A stretch of DNA of 64,000 bases from Bacillota bacterium (lineage in GTDB: Bacteria > Bacillota > Clostridia > Lachnospirales > Lachnospiraceae), in assembly GCA_023407575.1 (NCBI GenBank), contig JAEYLX010000006.1:62001-126000 (forward strand), written 5' to 3'. Both the position numbers and the translations under genes were made by a program. The first letter of the stretch is position 1, and every line of letters begins with the position of its first letter. The notes under the pieces were generated by a model, which saw only the letters and a program-made list of their open reading frames with translations, did no database searches and was not told where the DNA came from. Shown here piece by piece: positions 19,089 to 26,692 of the stretch.

Positions 19089-19325
19089 TGGAGATTATTA
19101 CTTAAGTCATGTTTTATTTTATAATAGGTCCAACCCTATTTCTTCTATATAAGTCCAATTGCTACTATAAGACTTCAAAAGTTTAAAATCAACTATTTTT
19201 CGCTAAAAAATATTACCAAATTACATATCAGTTTTTGATACAAATTGCATTCAAAGGTAAGCTTTCTCCTTTCATTTACAAAAAGACAGGATTGCTAAAC
19301 TGTAAAAAAATATTTGAAAAATTCA

Positions 19326-19355
19326 TTTACCTATTTAATATACTAATGTTATAAT
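19326..19355 (+). promoter_or_regulatory. Candidate promoter for the AraC-type regulator
   Basis: TTTACC (19326-19331), an 18-bp spacer and TATAAT (19350-19355), about 115 bases before the araC start. The long 5' leader between them has no evident structure. Confidence 0.4.
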
Positions 19356-19468
19356 ATTTTAAAGATTTAATAAGTAAGATATACTATTGCTAAATTGATA
19401 ACTTACAACCATTCCCCAAGGATATAAATTATACAATACTACCGCTGATAGCGTTCATAGGAGGATCT

Positions 19469-20323
19469 ATGGCTCTTGAATATGACTTAACTTATACAGA
19501 TTTTAACCCATCCGTATTCTATGTGTCTAAGGTTCGGATGCTTGAAGAAGGTGTTTATCATGATCATGATTTTACAGAACTTGCTTATGTATTATCCGGT
19601 AAAGGTAAATATCTAATTGAAGGTGAGGAAATATCTGTAGAAGCTGGAGACTTGATTATATGTAACCCTGGAGTAAAGCATACACATATTGTAGTGAATA
19701 AGAAAGAACCTACGATAGAATTTATTTTCGGTTTTACTGACTTTCAATTCAGGAATATGGCTCCAAATTCCATAGAATTACCGGATAAGGGGTATGTACT
19801 TCACACCACCTCGGAGCTTAGACAGGAAATTTCAAAGCTTTGTTTTTCCATGATTGCCGAAAGGGACAGTAATCAAATTGGCCGATACTTTATGTTTAAG
19901 GCACATTTGATGCAGTTACTTCTATTAGTCATGAGAGAAATTGCAGATGTTGAAAAACCAGAACAAAAAGGTTATAACTTTGAAACCTACAGCAAGAACT
20001 ACGCTGTAAATAGAATCATAACTTATTTGAATGAAAATTATGAGAACAAAATATCACTGGAGCAGATTGCTCATAATATGTATCTGAGCCCAGTGTATAT
20101 TTCAAAAATATTTAAAGAAGAAACTGGTGAATCCCCCATTAACTATCTGATTAAAATTCGTCTGGAGAAAGCAAAGGATATTCTTCTCAATGAGGAAGGT
20201 GGCAGTATTAAAAATATTGCTAATCAGGTGGGATATGATGACGTATATCATTTCAGTAAGCTATTTAAAAAATATTATGGAATATCTCCCTTACACTTTA
20301 AGAAAAATTCCAAGACAAACTAA
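19469..20323 (+). CDS. AraC-family regulator with cupin sensor domain
   Basis: A 284-residue regulator. The N-terminal cupin domain (residues 15-95; VYHDHDFTELAYVLSGKGKY and AGDLIICNPGVKHTH) is a sugar- or metabolite-sensing AraC_binding fold. The C-terminal pair of HTH motifs (residues about 183-280) includes SLEQIAHNMYLSPVYISKIF and the closing NQVGYDDVYHFSKLFKKYYG. Start follows TAGGAGGATCT. It is divergent from the ABC exporter and 32 bases upstream of a nitroreductase gene, so it may control either. Ligand unknown. Confidence 0.88.
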   Translation: MALEYDLTYTDFNPSVFYVSKVRMLEEGVYHDHDFTELAYVLSGKGKYLIEGEEISVEAGDLIICNPGVKHTHIVVNKKEPTIEFIFGFTDFQFRNMAPNSIELPDKGYVLHTTSELRQEISKLCFSMIAERDSNQIGRYFMFKAHLMQLLLLVMREIADVEKPEQKGYNFETYSKNYAVNRIITYLNENYENKISLEQIAHNMYLSPVYISKIFKEETGESPINYLIKIRLEKAKDILLNEEGGSIKNIANQVGYDDVYHFSKLFKKYYGISPLHFKKNSKTN

Positions 20324-20355
20324 TGTAGCAAACGATTAAGGAAGAAGGTTGATTA

Positions 20356-21120
20356 ATGAATACTTTTGATGCAATGTTTTCGAGGAAATCGAATCGTCAT
20401 TTTAAACATGAAAAGCTTGAGTGGGATGTCATTTCAGAAATCCTGGAATATGCGAATAAGCTTCCCATGCTGATGGAAGATATCGCAGTAGAGTTTAAAC
20501 TTGTTAATCATATTGAAGAAAAGCAAGGCTTCTCTACCCCATTCCATGTTAAGGCACCGTACTATCTATGTATATCATCAGAAGACTGCGAGGGTTATCT
20601 TTTAAATGCTGGTTATTTAATGCAGCAGATGGATTTATTCCTTGCCACAAAGGGACTTGGAGCTTGTTACTCTATCTTAAGCCCGGGTAAGAGTCTCAAA
20701 GATACTATGAAATATAAATTTGTAATTGCACTTGCCTTTGGCATAACTTCCTCTCCTGTTATCAGAGATAGTTCCGAGGCACATCGTTTCCCAGAAAGTG
20801 AAATGGTAGTCTACAAAGAAGAGGTATCCACAGATATTAAGCAAATATTATCTGCTGCAAGACTTGCCCCTTCCCTGTACAATAGCCAACCCTGGAGATT
20901 CGTTGTTTACAATAACAGAATTCATATCTTTGCGAAGAAAAACTTATTAATTGGTAAGCTTTTGGATTACAATAAGATGATTGATATGGGTATCATGCTG
21001 GCTAATCTTCTGCTTGCCGCAGAAGAATTATGGATTGATGTATCCTTAACCATATCCGAGAATTTAAAGAATAAGCAGTTTCAGAAAAATGAATATGTGT
21101 GTACCATATCAATTGCTTAA
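20356..21120 (+). CDS. Nitroreductase-fold protein (TM1586-type)
   Basis: A 254-residue protein with two nitroreductase-like halves: RKSNRHFKHEKL near the N-terminus and the stretch LSAARLAPSLYNSQPWRFVV (about 165-190), which matches the FMN-binding region of nitroreductases. This two-half layout resembles the putative TM nitroreductase family (PF14512). The expected activity is FMN-dependent reduction by NAD(P)H; the true substrate is unknown. It lies 32 bases after the AraC gene and probably shares its transcript. Confidence 0.75.
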   Translation: MNTFDAMFSRKSNRHFKHEKLEWDVISEILEYANKLPMLMEDIAVEFKLVNHIEEKQGFSTPFHVKAPYYLCISSEDCEGYLLNAGYLMQQMDLFLATKGLGACYSILSPGKSLKDTMKYKFVIALAFGITSSPVIRDSSEAHRFPESEMVVYKEEVSTDIKQILSAARLAPSLYNSQPWRFVVYNNRIHIFAKKNLLIGKLLDYNKMIDMGIMLANLLLAAEELWIDVSLTISENLKNKQFQKNEYVCTISIA

Positions 21121-21246
21121 ATTACACATATAATATAAATAATAAATAAAATTTAAAAATTTCTTCTATACGCATTGACAAACTTAACAATCTATAGTAT
21201 ATTATGTCATGTGCTTACGAAATAAACAAAGCACAGAACATAATAT

Positions 21247-21318
21247 GCGCGAGTGGCTCAGTGGTGGAGTATCGCCTTGCCAAGGCGAGGGTCGCGGGTT
21301 CGAATCCCGTCTCGCGCT
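21247..21318 (+). tRNA. tRNA-Gly (anticodon GCC)
   Basis: Acceptor stem GCGCGAG (21247-21253) pairs with CTCGCGC (21311-21317), the anticodon loop CTTGCCAAG carries GCC, and the T-arm GCGGGTTCGAATCCCGT is canonical. U is the discriminator base. CCA is not encoded. A terminator follows within 12 bases, so it is a single-tRNA unit. Confidence 0.95.
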
Positions 21319-21329
21319 GTCATAAAGAA

Positions 21330-21358
21330 AAGGATATCCTAATGGATATCCTTTTTTT
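21330..21358 (+). terminator. Terminator of tRNA-Gly
   Basis: AAGGATATCC, loop TAAT, GGATATCCTT, then a run of T. Strong intrinsic terminator. Confidence 0.88.
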
Positions 21359-21383
21359 TATTCGGTTCCAATCCTGGGCTCAA

Positions 21384-21459
21384 TGTTCGAATGTCTCCGC
21401 TTCGTTCCAGTCCGCGTATATCCGAGGTCCCCGGACCCCATGCGCCGTCTCACGCTTAA
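21384..21459 (+). repeat. 76-nt element, copy 1
   Basis: About 79% identical (60 of 76 positions, no gaps) to 22738-22813. It contains a small dyad GGTCCCCGGACC and ends with the best-conserved word ATGCGCCGTCTCA. A terminator follows four bases later in both copies. Function unknown; a small RNA, a mobile-element scar or a conserved 3' module are all possible. Confidence 0.7.
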
Positions 21460-21462
21460 TTG

Positions 21463-21505
21463 AAAAAGTCGCTAATCCTTATAAATCAAGGTTAGCGATT
21501 TTTTG
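21463..21505 (+). terminator. Terminator following element copy 1
   Basis: AAAAAGTCGCTAATCCTT pairs with AAGGTTAGCGATTTTTT around a short loop, ending in a T run. Confidence 0.75.
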
Positions 21506-21672
21506 TTGCTTGTAAAACAATGTGTGCAACATCCTTTTACATATGGGATTGCTATAAGTGACAGGCAAAGGTTCTTCGAATACAATATTTGACGTACTTT
21601 ATTATGAAAGTTATAATATAGATAATTGCATTATTCTAAAAATTACTTACAACTTATAAAGGAGATTCGAAC

Positions 21673-22629
21673 ATGAAAATAGCAGTAATTGGTTGTGGTC
21701 GATGGGGTTCATTGATAACGTGGTATTTAGATAGTATTCAGCATGAGGTTACATTATATGGACGGGAATCCTCAAAGAGTATGCAGCGCTTTTTAAGTGA
21801 TAGAAAAAATGATTTATTACAATTACCTAATTCGGTGGCCTTTTCGACTGATTTAAAATGCATTTTGGATACCGATGTGATAGTTGTTTCTATTAATTCA
21901 CAAGGATTACAATCATTAATGGATGAAATAAAAACATTAAATCCTAAAAATAAAATATTTGTACTATGTATGAAAGGTATAGAGATTTCAACCGGTCGAA
22001 GACTTTCACAAGTTGCTACCGATAATTTAGATTACTCAAATGAAGTGGCCGTTTGGCTTGGTCCTGGACATGTTCAAGAATTTTATAAAGGAATACCAAA
22101 TTGTATGGTTATAGACAGCAATAAAGAGACAGTAAAAAAATTATTAGTAGATAACTTTTCCAGCAACCTAATTCGATTTTATTATGGACAAGATTTAATT
22201 GGAAATGAAATCGGTGGAGCAGCTAAAAATGTAATTGGAATTGCAGCAGGAATGCTTGATGGCCTTGAACTATCAACCTTAAAAGGGGCTTTAATGTCAA
22301 GAGGTACCAGAGAGGTAGCTAGACTTATCAAAGCTATAGGAGGTAATGAGCTATCTGCTTACGGTTTATGTCATCTTGGTGATTACGAAGCAACTGTATT
22401 TTCGATATTTAGTCATAATAGACAGTTTGGCGAATCCTTTGTAAGAAATGAACAATATCATGAATTAGCTGAAGGATATTACACTGTAAAAGCATTGCTG
22501 AATCTCGGTAAAAATTATGGCGTTGATTTACCGATATGTTCAGCTGTATATAATATCCTTTATAAAGATAAAAACGCAAAAGAAGTTCTTGAAACCTTAT
22601 TTACTAGAAGTCTGAAAAATGAATTTTAG
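21673..22629 (+). CDS. NAD(P)-dependent glycerol-3-phosphate dehydrogenase-like protein
   Basis: A 318-residue protein of the GpsA fold. It has the Rossmann motif VIGCGRWGSLITWYL at the N-terminus, VSINSQGLQSL, the segment VWLGPGHVQEF, and the catalytic-lysine region NEIGGAAKNVIGIAAG. The usual GLGDL-x-T segment is altered to HLGDYEATVFSIFSHNRQFG. Divergence at these places suggests a paralogue with altered substrate rather than the housekeeping GpsA. It stands alone with AAAGGAGA upstream and is bracketed by the two 76-nt elements. Confidence 0.8.
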   Translation: MKIAVIGCGRWGSLITWYLDSIQHEVTLYGRESSKSMQRFLSDRKNDLLQLPNSVAFSTDLKCILDTDVIVVSINSQGLQSLMDEIKTLNPKNKIFVLCMKGIEISTGRRLSQVATDNLDYSNEVAVWLGPGHVQEFYKGIPNCMVIDSNKETVKKLLVDNFSSNLIRFYYGQDLIGNEIGGAAKNVIGIAAGMLDGLELSTLKGALMSRGTREVARLIKAIGGNELSAYGLCHLGDYEATVFSIFSHNRQFGESFVRNEQYHELAEGYYTVKALLNLGKNYGVDLPICSAVYNILYKDKNAKEVLETLFTRSLKNEF

Positions 22630-22737
22630 ATATTCATAACTTAAAAAACACACTCATCCTATGTGTGCAACCAAATGTGCATATAAATACAGAAGCCACA
22701 AACCTCCTATTTATCAGTATTCGCGTGTGCGGAGATT

Positions 22738-22813
22738 TGTTCAAATGTCTACACTTTGCTACGGTCCTCGCATAACTGAGGTCCTCGGATCTCATGCGCC
22801 GTCTCATGCTGAA
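22738..22813 (+). repeat. 76-nt element, copy 2
   Basis: Second copy of the element at 21384-21459. Its internal dyad reads GAGGTCCTCGGATCTC, where changes relative to copy 1 partly keep pairing through G-T wobble, hinting at RNA structure. The rest of 22630-22965 shows no gene. Confidence 0.7.
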
Positions 22814-22823
22814 TGAAATGACT

Positions 22824-22857
22824 GGGGAAGTCTTGATTTTTCAAGGCTTCCCCTTTT
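22824..22857 (+). terminator. Terminator following element copy 2
   Basis: GGGGAAGTCTTG pairs with CAAGGCTTCCCC around a short T-rich loop, followed by TTTT. Confidence 0.8.
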
Positions 22858-22965
22858 GTATATGCCTATAGCCTGTATACACTTGTAGACAGCATACAAT
22901 GCCTTTGTTAAAGACAGTAAAAGCATTTTGATACAAATTCTCATTTAGTTTGGGTAAATTATATA

Positions 22966-23502
22966 TTATCTTCCTATTTCATAATTTACTATTTCCTTAC
23001 CCGTAAAACATTTCTTAAGTTTTATAATTACCCTATCTGCTTTATATCCGATAAATCTATCCAACATTATTGCAATCGCAGTATTCAGATCTTTACCAGT
23101 AAGGGCACCTGTCAAAGCAATATGTGGAGTCCAACGGTCAGGTGTATATAAATCCCAAGATAAGTTCGCAACTTTCGATAACGTCTGGCACAACTCCTTA
23201 TATAACTCCAATAATTCTATTGTTGCTTTAGGTTCATAGAATACAATACCGCCAGAAAATATTCCAATTGAATTTAGTATTAATGGAATCTCATTTACTT
23301 TTTTAAAAAAATTGATTATCGTTTTTGCTAGTTCTTCTTCATTGTCACATCGCATAAATGTCATTGTTAAATGCGGAGGTCTTATGCCTGCTGGGATATT
23401 TTGTTGCTCCAATAATTCACATTTATTATTTAAAAATGCATTCATGTTTTCATCAAATTCTAACCATAATACATACTCATTTTCATAAAATATCTTTTCC
23501 AT
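22966..23502 (-). CDS. 2H phosphoesterase / 2'-5' RNA ligase-like protein
   Basis: A 178-residue protein with the two HxT-type motifs of the 2H superfamily: PPHLTMTF (about residues 43-50) and TPHIALTG (about 128-135). These histidines form the catalytic pair in ligases and cyclic phosphodiesterases acting on 2',3'-cyclic or 2'-5' linked RNA ends. Which reaction it performs is not evident. It has a ribosome binding site GAAAGGAAA and is monocistronic. Confidence 0.75.
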   Translation of the reverse strand: MEKIFYENEYVLWLEFDENMNAFLNNKCELLEQQNIPAGIRPPHLTMTFMRCDNEEELAKTIINFFKKVNEIPLILNSIGIFSGGIVFYEPKATIELLELYKELCQTLSKVANLSWDLYTPDRWTPHIALTGALTGKDLNTAIAIMLDRFIGYKADRVIIKLKKCFTGKEIVNYEIGR

Positions 23503-23917
23503 ATAATTATTCTTTTTTCCTTTCTTTCATGATATTTTATTAATAATATATTTTATTAATAATATATTTTAAAATAAATCATGTTTATTGTACTTCACTT
23601 CAATAGTTTGCTATTGTAAACTATTGTATAAGCACTTGATTAAATAAAAGTACTCTGACCTATGAAGCATATCACTTGCTCATAATAACATCAATATTCA
23701 ACAACATAATTTTTCCAATAAAGCAGTTGCGGACATTTGATAGACAGTGTGCATTTCTCCTTATTTTAATTGGGTCAGCGGATGTTGGAAATGCTCAAAT
23801 GCCAAAATTCTTGTTCTTCCTGTGGATTTGCATAATGCATTTTACGGGGCAGAAACACCGCTAGTTTAAAAGCCTTAAAAGCTACCCTCTCAAATTGGAA
23901 GTTTACTGGTTCTTTAA
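23503..23917 (-). other. Intergenic stretch without a supported gene
   Basis: AT-rich, with direct repeats of ATATTTTATTAATA near 23533-23570. Minus-strand translation of about 23690-23865 gives a protein-like but stop-interrupted stretch (for example PRKMHYANPQEEQEFW), possibly an old gene remnant that I cannot identify. Confidence 0.3.
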
Positions 23918-25384
23918 TCAATGTAGTGTTTTCATCAAAGGAAACATGATTGACTCTCGTATATTCTCTTTTCCTGTTAGCACCTGAAATACTCTGTCAA
24001 TGCCCATTCCCCACCCAGAAATGGGCGGCATTCCATATTCCATTGCAGTAATATAATCATCATCCATCATCATTGCTTCTTCATCACCATTCATTTTACA
24101 GCGAGCCTGCTCCATAAGTCGCTCTTTTTGCTCCAATGGGTCTACTAATTCAGAGTATGCATTTATTATTTCTGCTCCGTTAATAATTAACTGAAATCTA
24201 TCAACAACTGCTGGATTATCATCATTTGCACGTGCAAGAGGCGATAGATCTGTCGGATGTTGAATTAGAAATGTCGGTGATATAATTTTAGGTCTGCTTA
24301 CCTTCTTATATAGCAAATCTATTAAATTTCCTCTTCCCAGGTTTTCCACATTTTCATATGTATCGATCTCTATTTTCTTCTCACGCATAACCGATAAAAG
24401 CTCATTTGCTGTGGAATATTGGTCAATATCTATTCCGCTGTCTTCCAACACCAAATCCCTAAATGTGACCACCCTCCATTCTCCTGAAAAGTCTATCTCA
24501 GTATCGTTAACAATAATTTTAGATGTACCCCATAATTGACAGATTACAGTAGATAACATTTGCTGCAAAAACTTCATATTATCAGCATAATTGTAGTAAG
24601 CACAATATCCTTCCAGCATATTAAAATCCTGTAAATGCGATGCATCTATTCCTTCATTTCGGAAACACCGTGCGAATTCAAATACTTTGGTAAAACCACC
24701 AACAATAGCTCTTTTTAAATATGTTTCAGGTGCTATCCTTAAATATACCTCCATATCTAAAGCATTATGATGCGATATAAATGGTCTTGCTGTGGCTCCA
24801 GAAGGATGGTCTATTAAGACAGGAGTTTCAATTTCTATATAGCCACTATCTTCTAGATATCTTCTTATTTCCTTAATAAATTGATATTTTTTAAGGAATC
24901 TTTCTTTTGTCTCATCATTCATGCATAAATCCAGGTATCTCTGTCTTTGACGGATATCCATATCGTTTACACCATGAAATTTCTCTGGTAACGGTCTAAA
25001 TGATTTACCCAAAAAGCAAACCATTATTGCGCGAATTGTTTTTTCACCTGCATCCGTAGTAAAAACTTCACCTTCAATTCCAATAAAATCGCCATTATCA
25101 AATGCTTTCTTAAAAAAATCATATTGTTCTTCGCCTAGAATATCCTTCTTAATTGCTATCTGAATTTTCCCAGCAATATCAGCTATTGTTACAAAAGAAA
25201 GTCTTCCCAATTTTCGCACAGTCATAATTCTACCAGCCACACGAACATCTTTTGTATCATCCTGGAGTGTGGAGGCCTCACTCAAACTGTGTGTAACCTC
25301 GAATCTCTCTGGATAAGGGTTTGTAACGCTTTTAACATAATTGAATTTTACCAGCCTTGAATCAAATAAATTGTTTTCCTTCAT
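23918..25384 (-). CDS. lysS: Lysyl-tRNA synthetase, class II
   Basis: Charges tRNA-Lys with lysine. The 488-residue protein has an N-terminal OB-fold anticodon domain (DVRVAGRIMTVRKLGRLSFV) and the class II core: motif 1 around SGYIEIETPVLIDHPSGATARPF, motif 2 FEFARCFRNEGIDASHLQDF, and motif 3 GWGMGIDRVFQVL. The late segment NGDEEAMMMDDDYITAMEYG is characteristic of LysS. I start at ATG 25384 (MKENNLFDSRL) behind AAAGGAAAAG. The open frame runs further upstream but through the T-box leader. Some core residues differ from housekeeping LysS, so this may be a second, amino-acid-regulated copy. Confidence 0.93.
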   Translation of the reverse strand: MKENNLFDSRLVKFNYVKSVTNPYPERFEVTHSLSEASTLQDDTKDVRVAGRIMTVRKLGRLSFVTIADIAGKIQIAIKKDILGEEQYDFFKKAFDNGDFIGIEGEVFTTDAGEKTIRAIMVCFLGKSFRPLPEKFHGVNDMDIRQRQRYLDLCMNDETKERFLKKYQFIKEIRRYLEDSGYIEIETPVLIDHPSGATARPFISHHNALDMEVYLRIAPETYLKRAIVGGFTKVFEFARCFRNEGIDASHLQDFNMLEGYCAYYNYADNMKFLQQMLSTVICQLWGTSKIIVNDTEIDFSGEWRVVTFRDLVLEDSGIDIDQYSTANELLSVMREKKIEIDTYENVENLGRGNLIDLLYKKVSRPKIISPTFLIQHPTDLSPLARANDDNPAVVDRFQLIINGAEIINAYSELVDPLEQKERLMEQARCKMNGDEEAMMMDDDYITAMEYGMPPISGWGMGIDRVFQVLTGKENIRESIMFPLMKTLH

Positions 25385-25430
25385 GTTATCTTTTCCTTTC
25401 GATTTTATTAAAAGGGCAGAGATAAATGAA

Positions 25431-25776
25431 TAAAAAAATCTCGTCCCTGTTATCCAAGGACGAGAATTATAATCCCGTGTTACCACCTTTTTTCATTCAT
25501 GCTTCACAGCACGAACCTTAACAAGTACAGATCATCCATCCATAAATGCTAAAATGCAAGTACGGACTTTTATCGATACTCTGGTGCTATAATGGGCACA
25601 CCCATCGTAATCTCAGCAAAATTGCAGTCGGTACGCAGCTCCAAGGCTTTTTTCGATTTTGTTTCCAAAATATAAGCATAAATGCCTAAATATCTTATTC
25701 CCTGTTCCTTCTCAGCTACCAGAACTCTCTGTAAAGTATTCAGATACCTACTCTCTCTCTTCATCGCTTTTTCTAT
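25431..25776 (-). promoter_or_regulatory. T-box riboswitch, probably lysine-responsive
   Basis: Minus-strand leader of lysS. It opens with GCGATGAAGAGAGAG and AGTA (Stem I), has the AG-bulge/distal-loop region AGAGAGTTCTGGTAGCTGAG, and the CCTTGGAGC end of Stem I preceded by GAAAAAAG, where AAA is a plausible lysine specifier. The T-box itself AAGGTGGTAACACGGG is at 25474-25489, followed by a terminator CTCGTCC...GGACGAG with a T run (25431-25464). Uncharged tRNA would stabilise the antiterminator and switch lysS on. Specifier identity is inferred from position. Confidence 0.9.
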
Positions 25777-25790
25777 TCATTTTGAACTGT

Positions 25791-25819
25791 ATTATAGATA
25801 ATCTTTAGGATTATGTCAA
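25791..25819 (-). promoter_or_regulatory. Consensus sigma-A promoter of the T-box/lysS unit
   Basis: Perfect TTGACA (25814-25819), 17-bp spacer, perfect TATAAT (25791-25796), about 15 bases before T-box Stem I. This is constitutive initiation with control by attenuation. Confidence 0.85.
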
Positions 25820-25982
25820 GTTGATTTAACCGGAGGATCTGGAATATTAAAAGTAGTTAAAATAATCTTAGATAATATGTCAATAGAAAAATCACCATTT
25901 TATTGCAAATTATAAAATAATATGTTATCATTCGTTTAGAACATATGTTCTTATTGAAAGATACTGAATTATGAGGTGGATT

Positions 25983-26414
25983 ATGGAAGCAATTCTTGTT
26001 TTTATTGATGGAACAACCTGTGACATGAGGCATCGTATTCCCATACAAGGAACAGATAACTTTTTTACAGTTGAAAATATTATGAAAGATATTCCAACTG
26101 CAGGAAGTGTGGAATGTATGAAAGAGTTATCTCAAAAATATCATTTAATTTATATTGGAGCAAGGCCAAGCGATTATGTTGAGATAACTAAGAAATGGTA
26201 TAATTTTTTTGGTTTTCCAGATGGAGAATTATATTTGGGAAAAGATCAGCAAGAGAGAATGGATATTGTTAAGAATTTAAAGAAAAAATATGTTTTTCAT
26301 GCAGGTATTGGAGACCGTTGGGATGATAACGAACTTCATCTTGAACTTGGATGCATGAGCTTTATATTACAAGAATGGAATCCTGATTGGTCTACTGTTA
26401 TAAAATACATCTAA
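25983..26414 (+). CDS. HAD-like protein lacking the nucleophile Asp
   Basis: A 143-residue protein with a HAD-type layout. Motif I reads LVFIDGTTCD, so the second Asp of DxD is present but the first (nucleophile) is Phe. YIGARPSDYVEIT resembles motif II, with Gly in place of Thr/Ser. HAGIGDRWDDNELH is a good motif IV. Without the nucleophile it is unlikely to be a normal phosphatase; it may bind a ligand or be a degenerate nucleotidase. ATG 25983 is chosen because GAGGTGG lies within the longer frame starting at 25971. It is alone, divergent from lysS. Confidence 0.6.
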   Translation: MEAILVFIDGTTCDMRHRIPIQGTDNFFTVENIMKDIPTAGSVECMKELSQKYHLIYIGARPSDYVEITKKWYNFFGFPDGELYLGKDQQERMDIVKNLKKKYVFHAGIGDRWDDNELHLELGCMSFILQEWNPDWSTVIKYI

Positions 26415-26498
26415 TGTAACATAGCTGCTATATCATTGGTATAGGTTTACATATGTAAATGTGATTGTTATAATAAAAATTACATAAATTAACTCTAA

Positions 26499-26648
26499 TT
26501 TCAGTTCCTACTGAGTCTTTTTAATAAAATTATTAATGCTAAGGCCCAGTGGCTTAAGGAGGAACTAAACATAAATTCAATTTTTGCTGATGTAGTAAGC
26601 AAAGTTGAATTAATTGCTAAAAAACGAGACCTATCTAAAAAAGTTTGA
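26499..26648 (+). pseudogene. Possible gene remnant (C-terminal fragment)
   Basis: An open frame without a start codon, coding a charged helical stretch (NAKAQWLKEELNINSIFADV, then KVELIAKKRDLSKKV), ends at TGA 26646-26648. It looks like the 3' end of a lost gene. I do not recognise the family. Confidence 0.3.
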
Positions 26649-26692
26649 AAAGGTTGTGGACTAGTTCTTAAGAATATTTTTGAGGTGAAACA

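Noticed and set aside
21204..21515. 103-residue plus-strand open frame
   Set aside because: Runs through tRNA-Gly, its terminator and the 76-nt element; not a gene.
21384..22813. Integration (att) sites next to tRNA-Gly
   Set aside because: The repeats do not copy the tRNA 3' end, differ at 16 of 76 positions, and enclose no integrase.
25385..25486. N-terminal extension of lysS
   Set aside because: Translates the T-box antiterminator and terminator; the true start has its own ribosome binding site at 25384.
25570..25764. 64-residue minus-strand open frame
   Set aside because: Lies wholly within the T-box leader RNA; the sequence is explained by Stem I structure.
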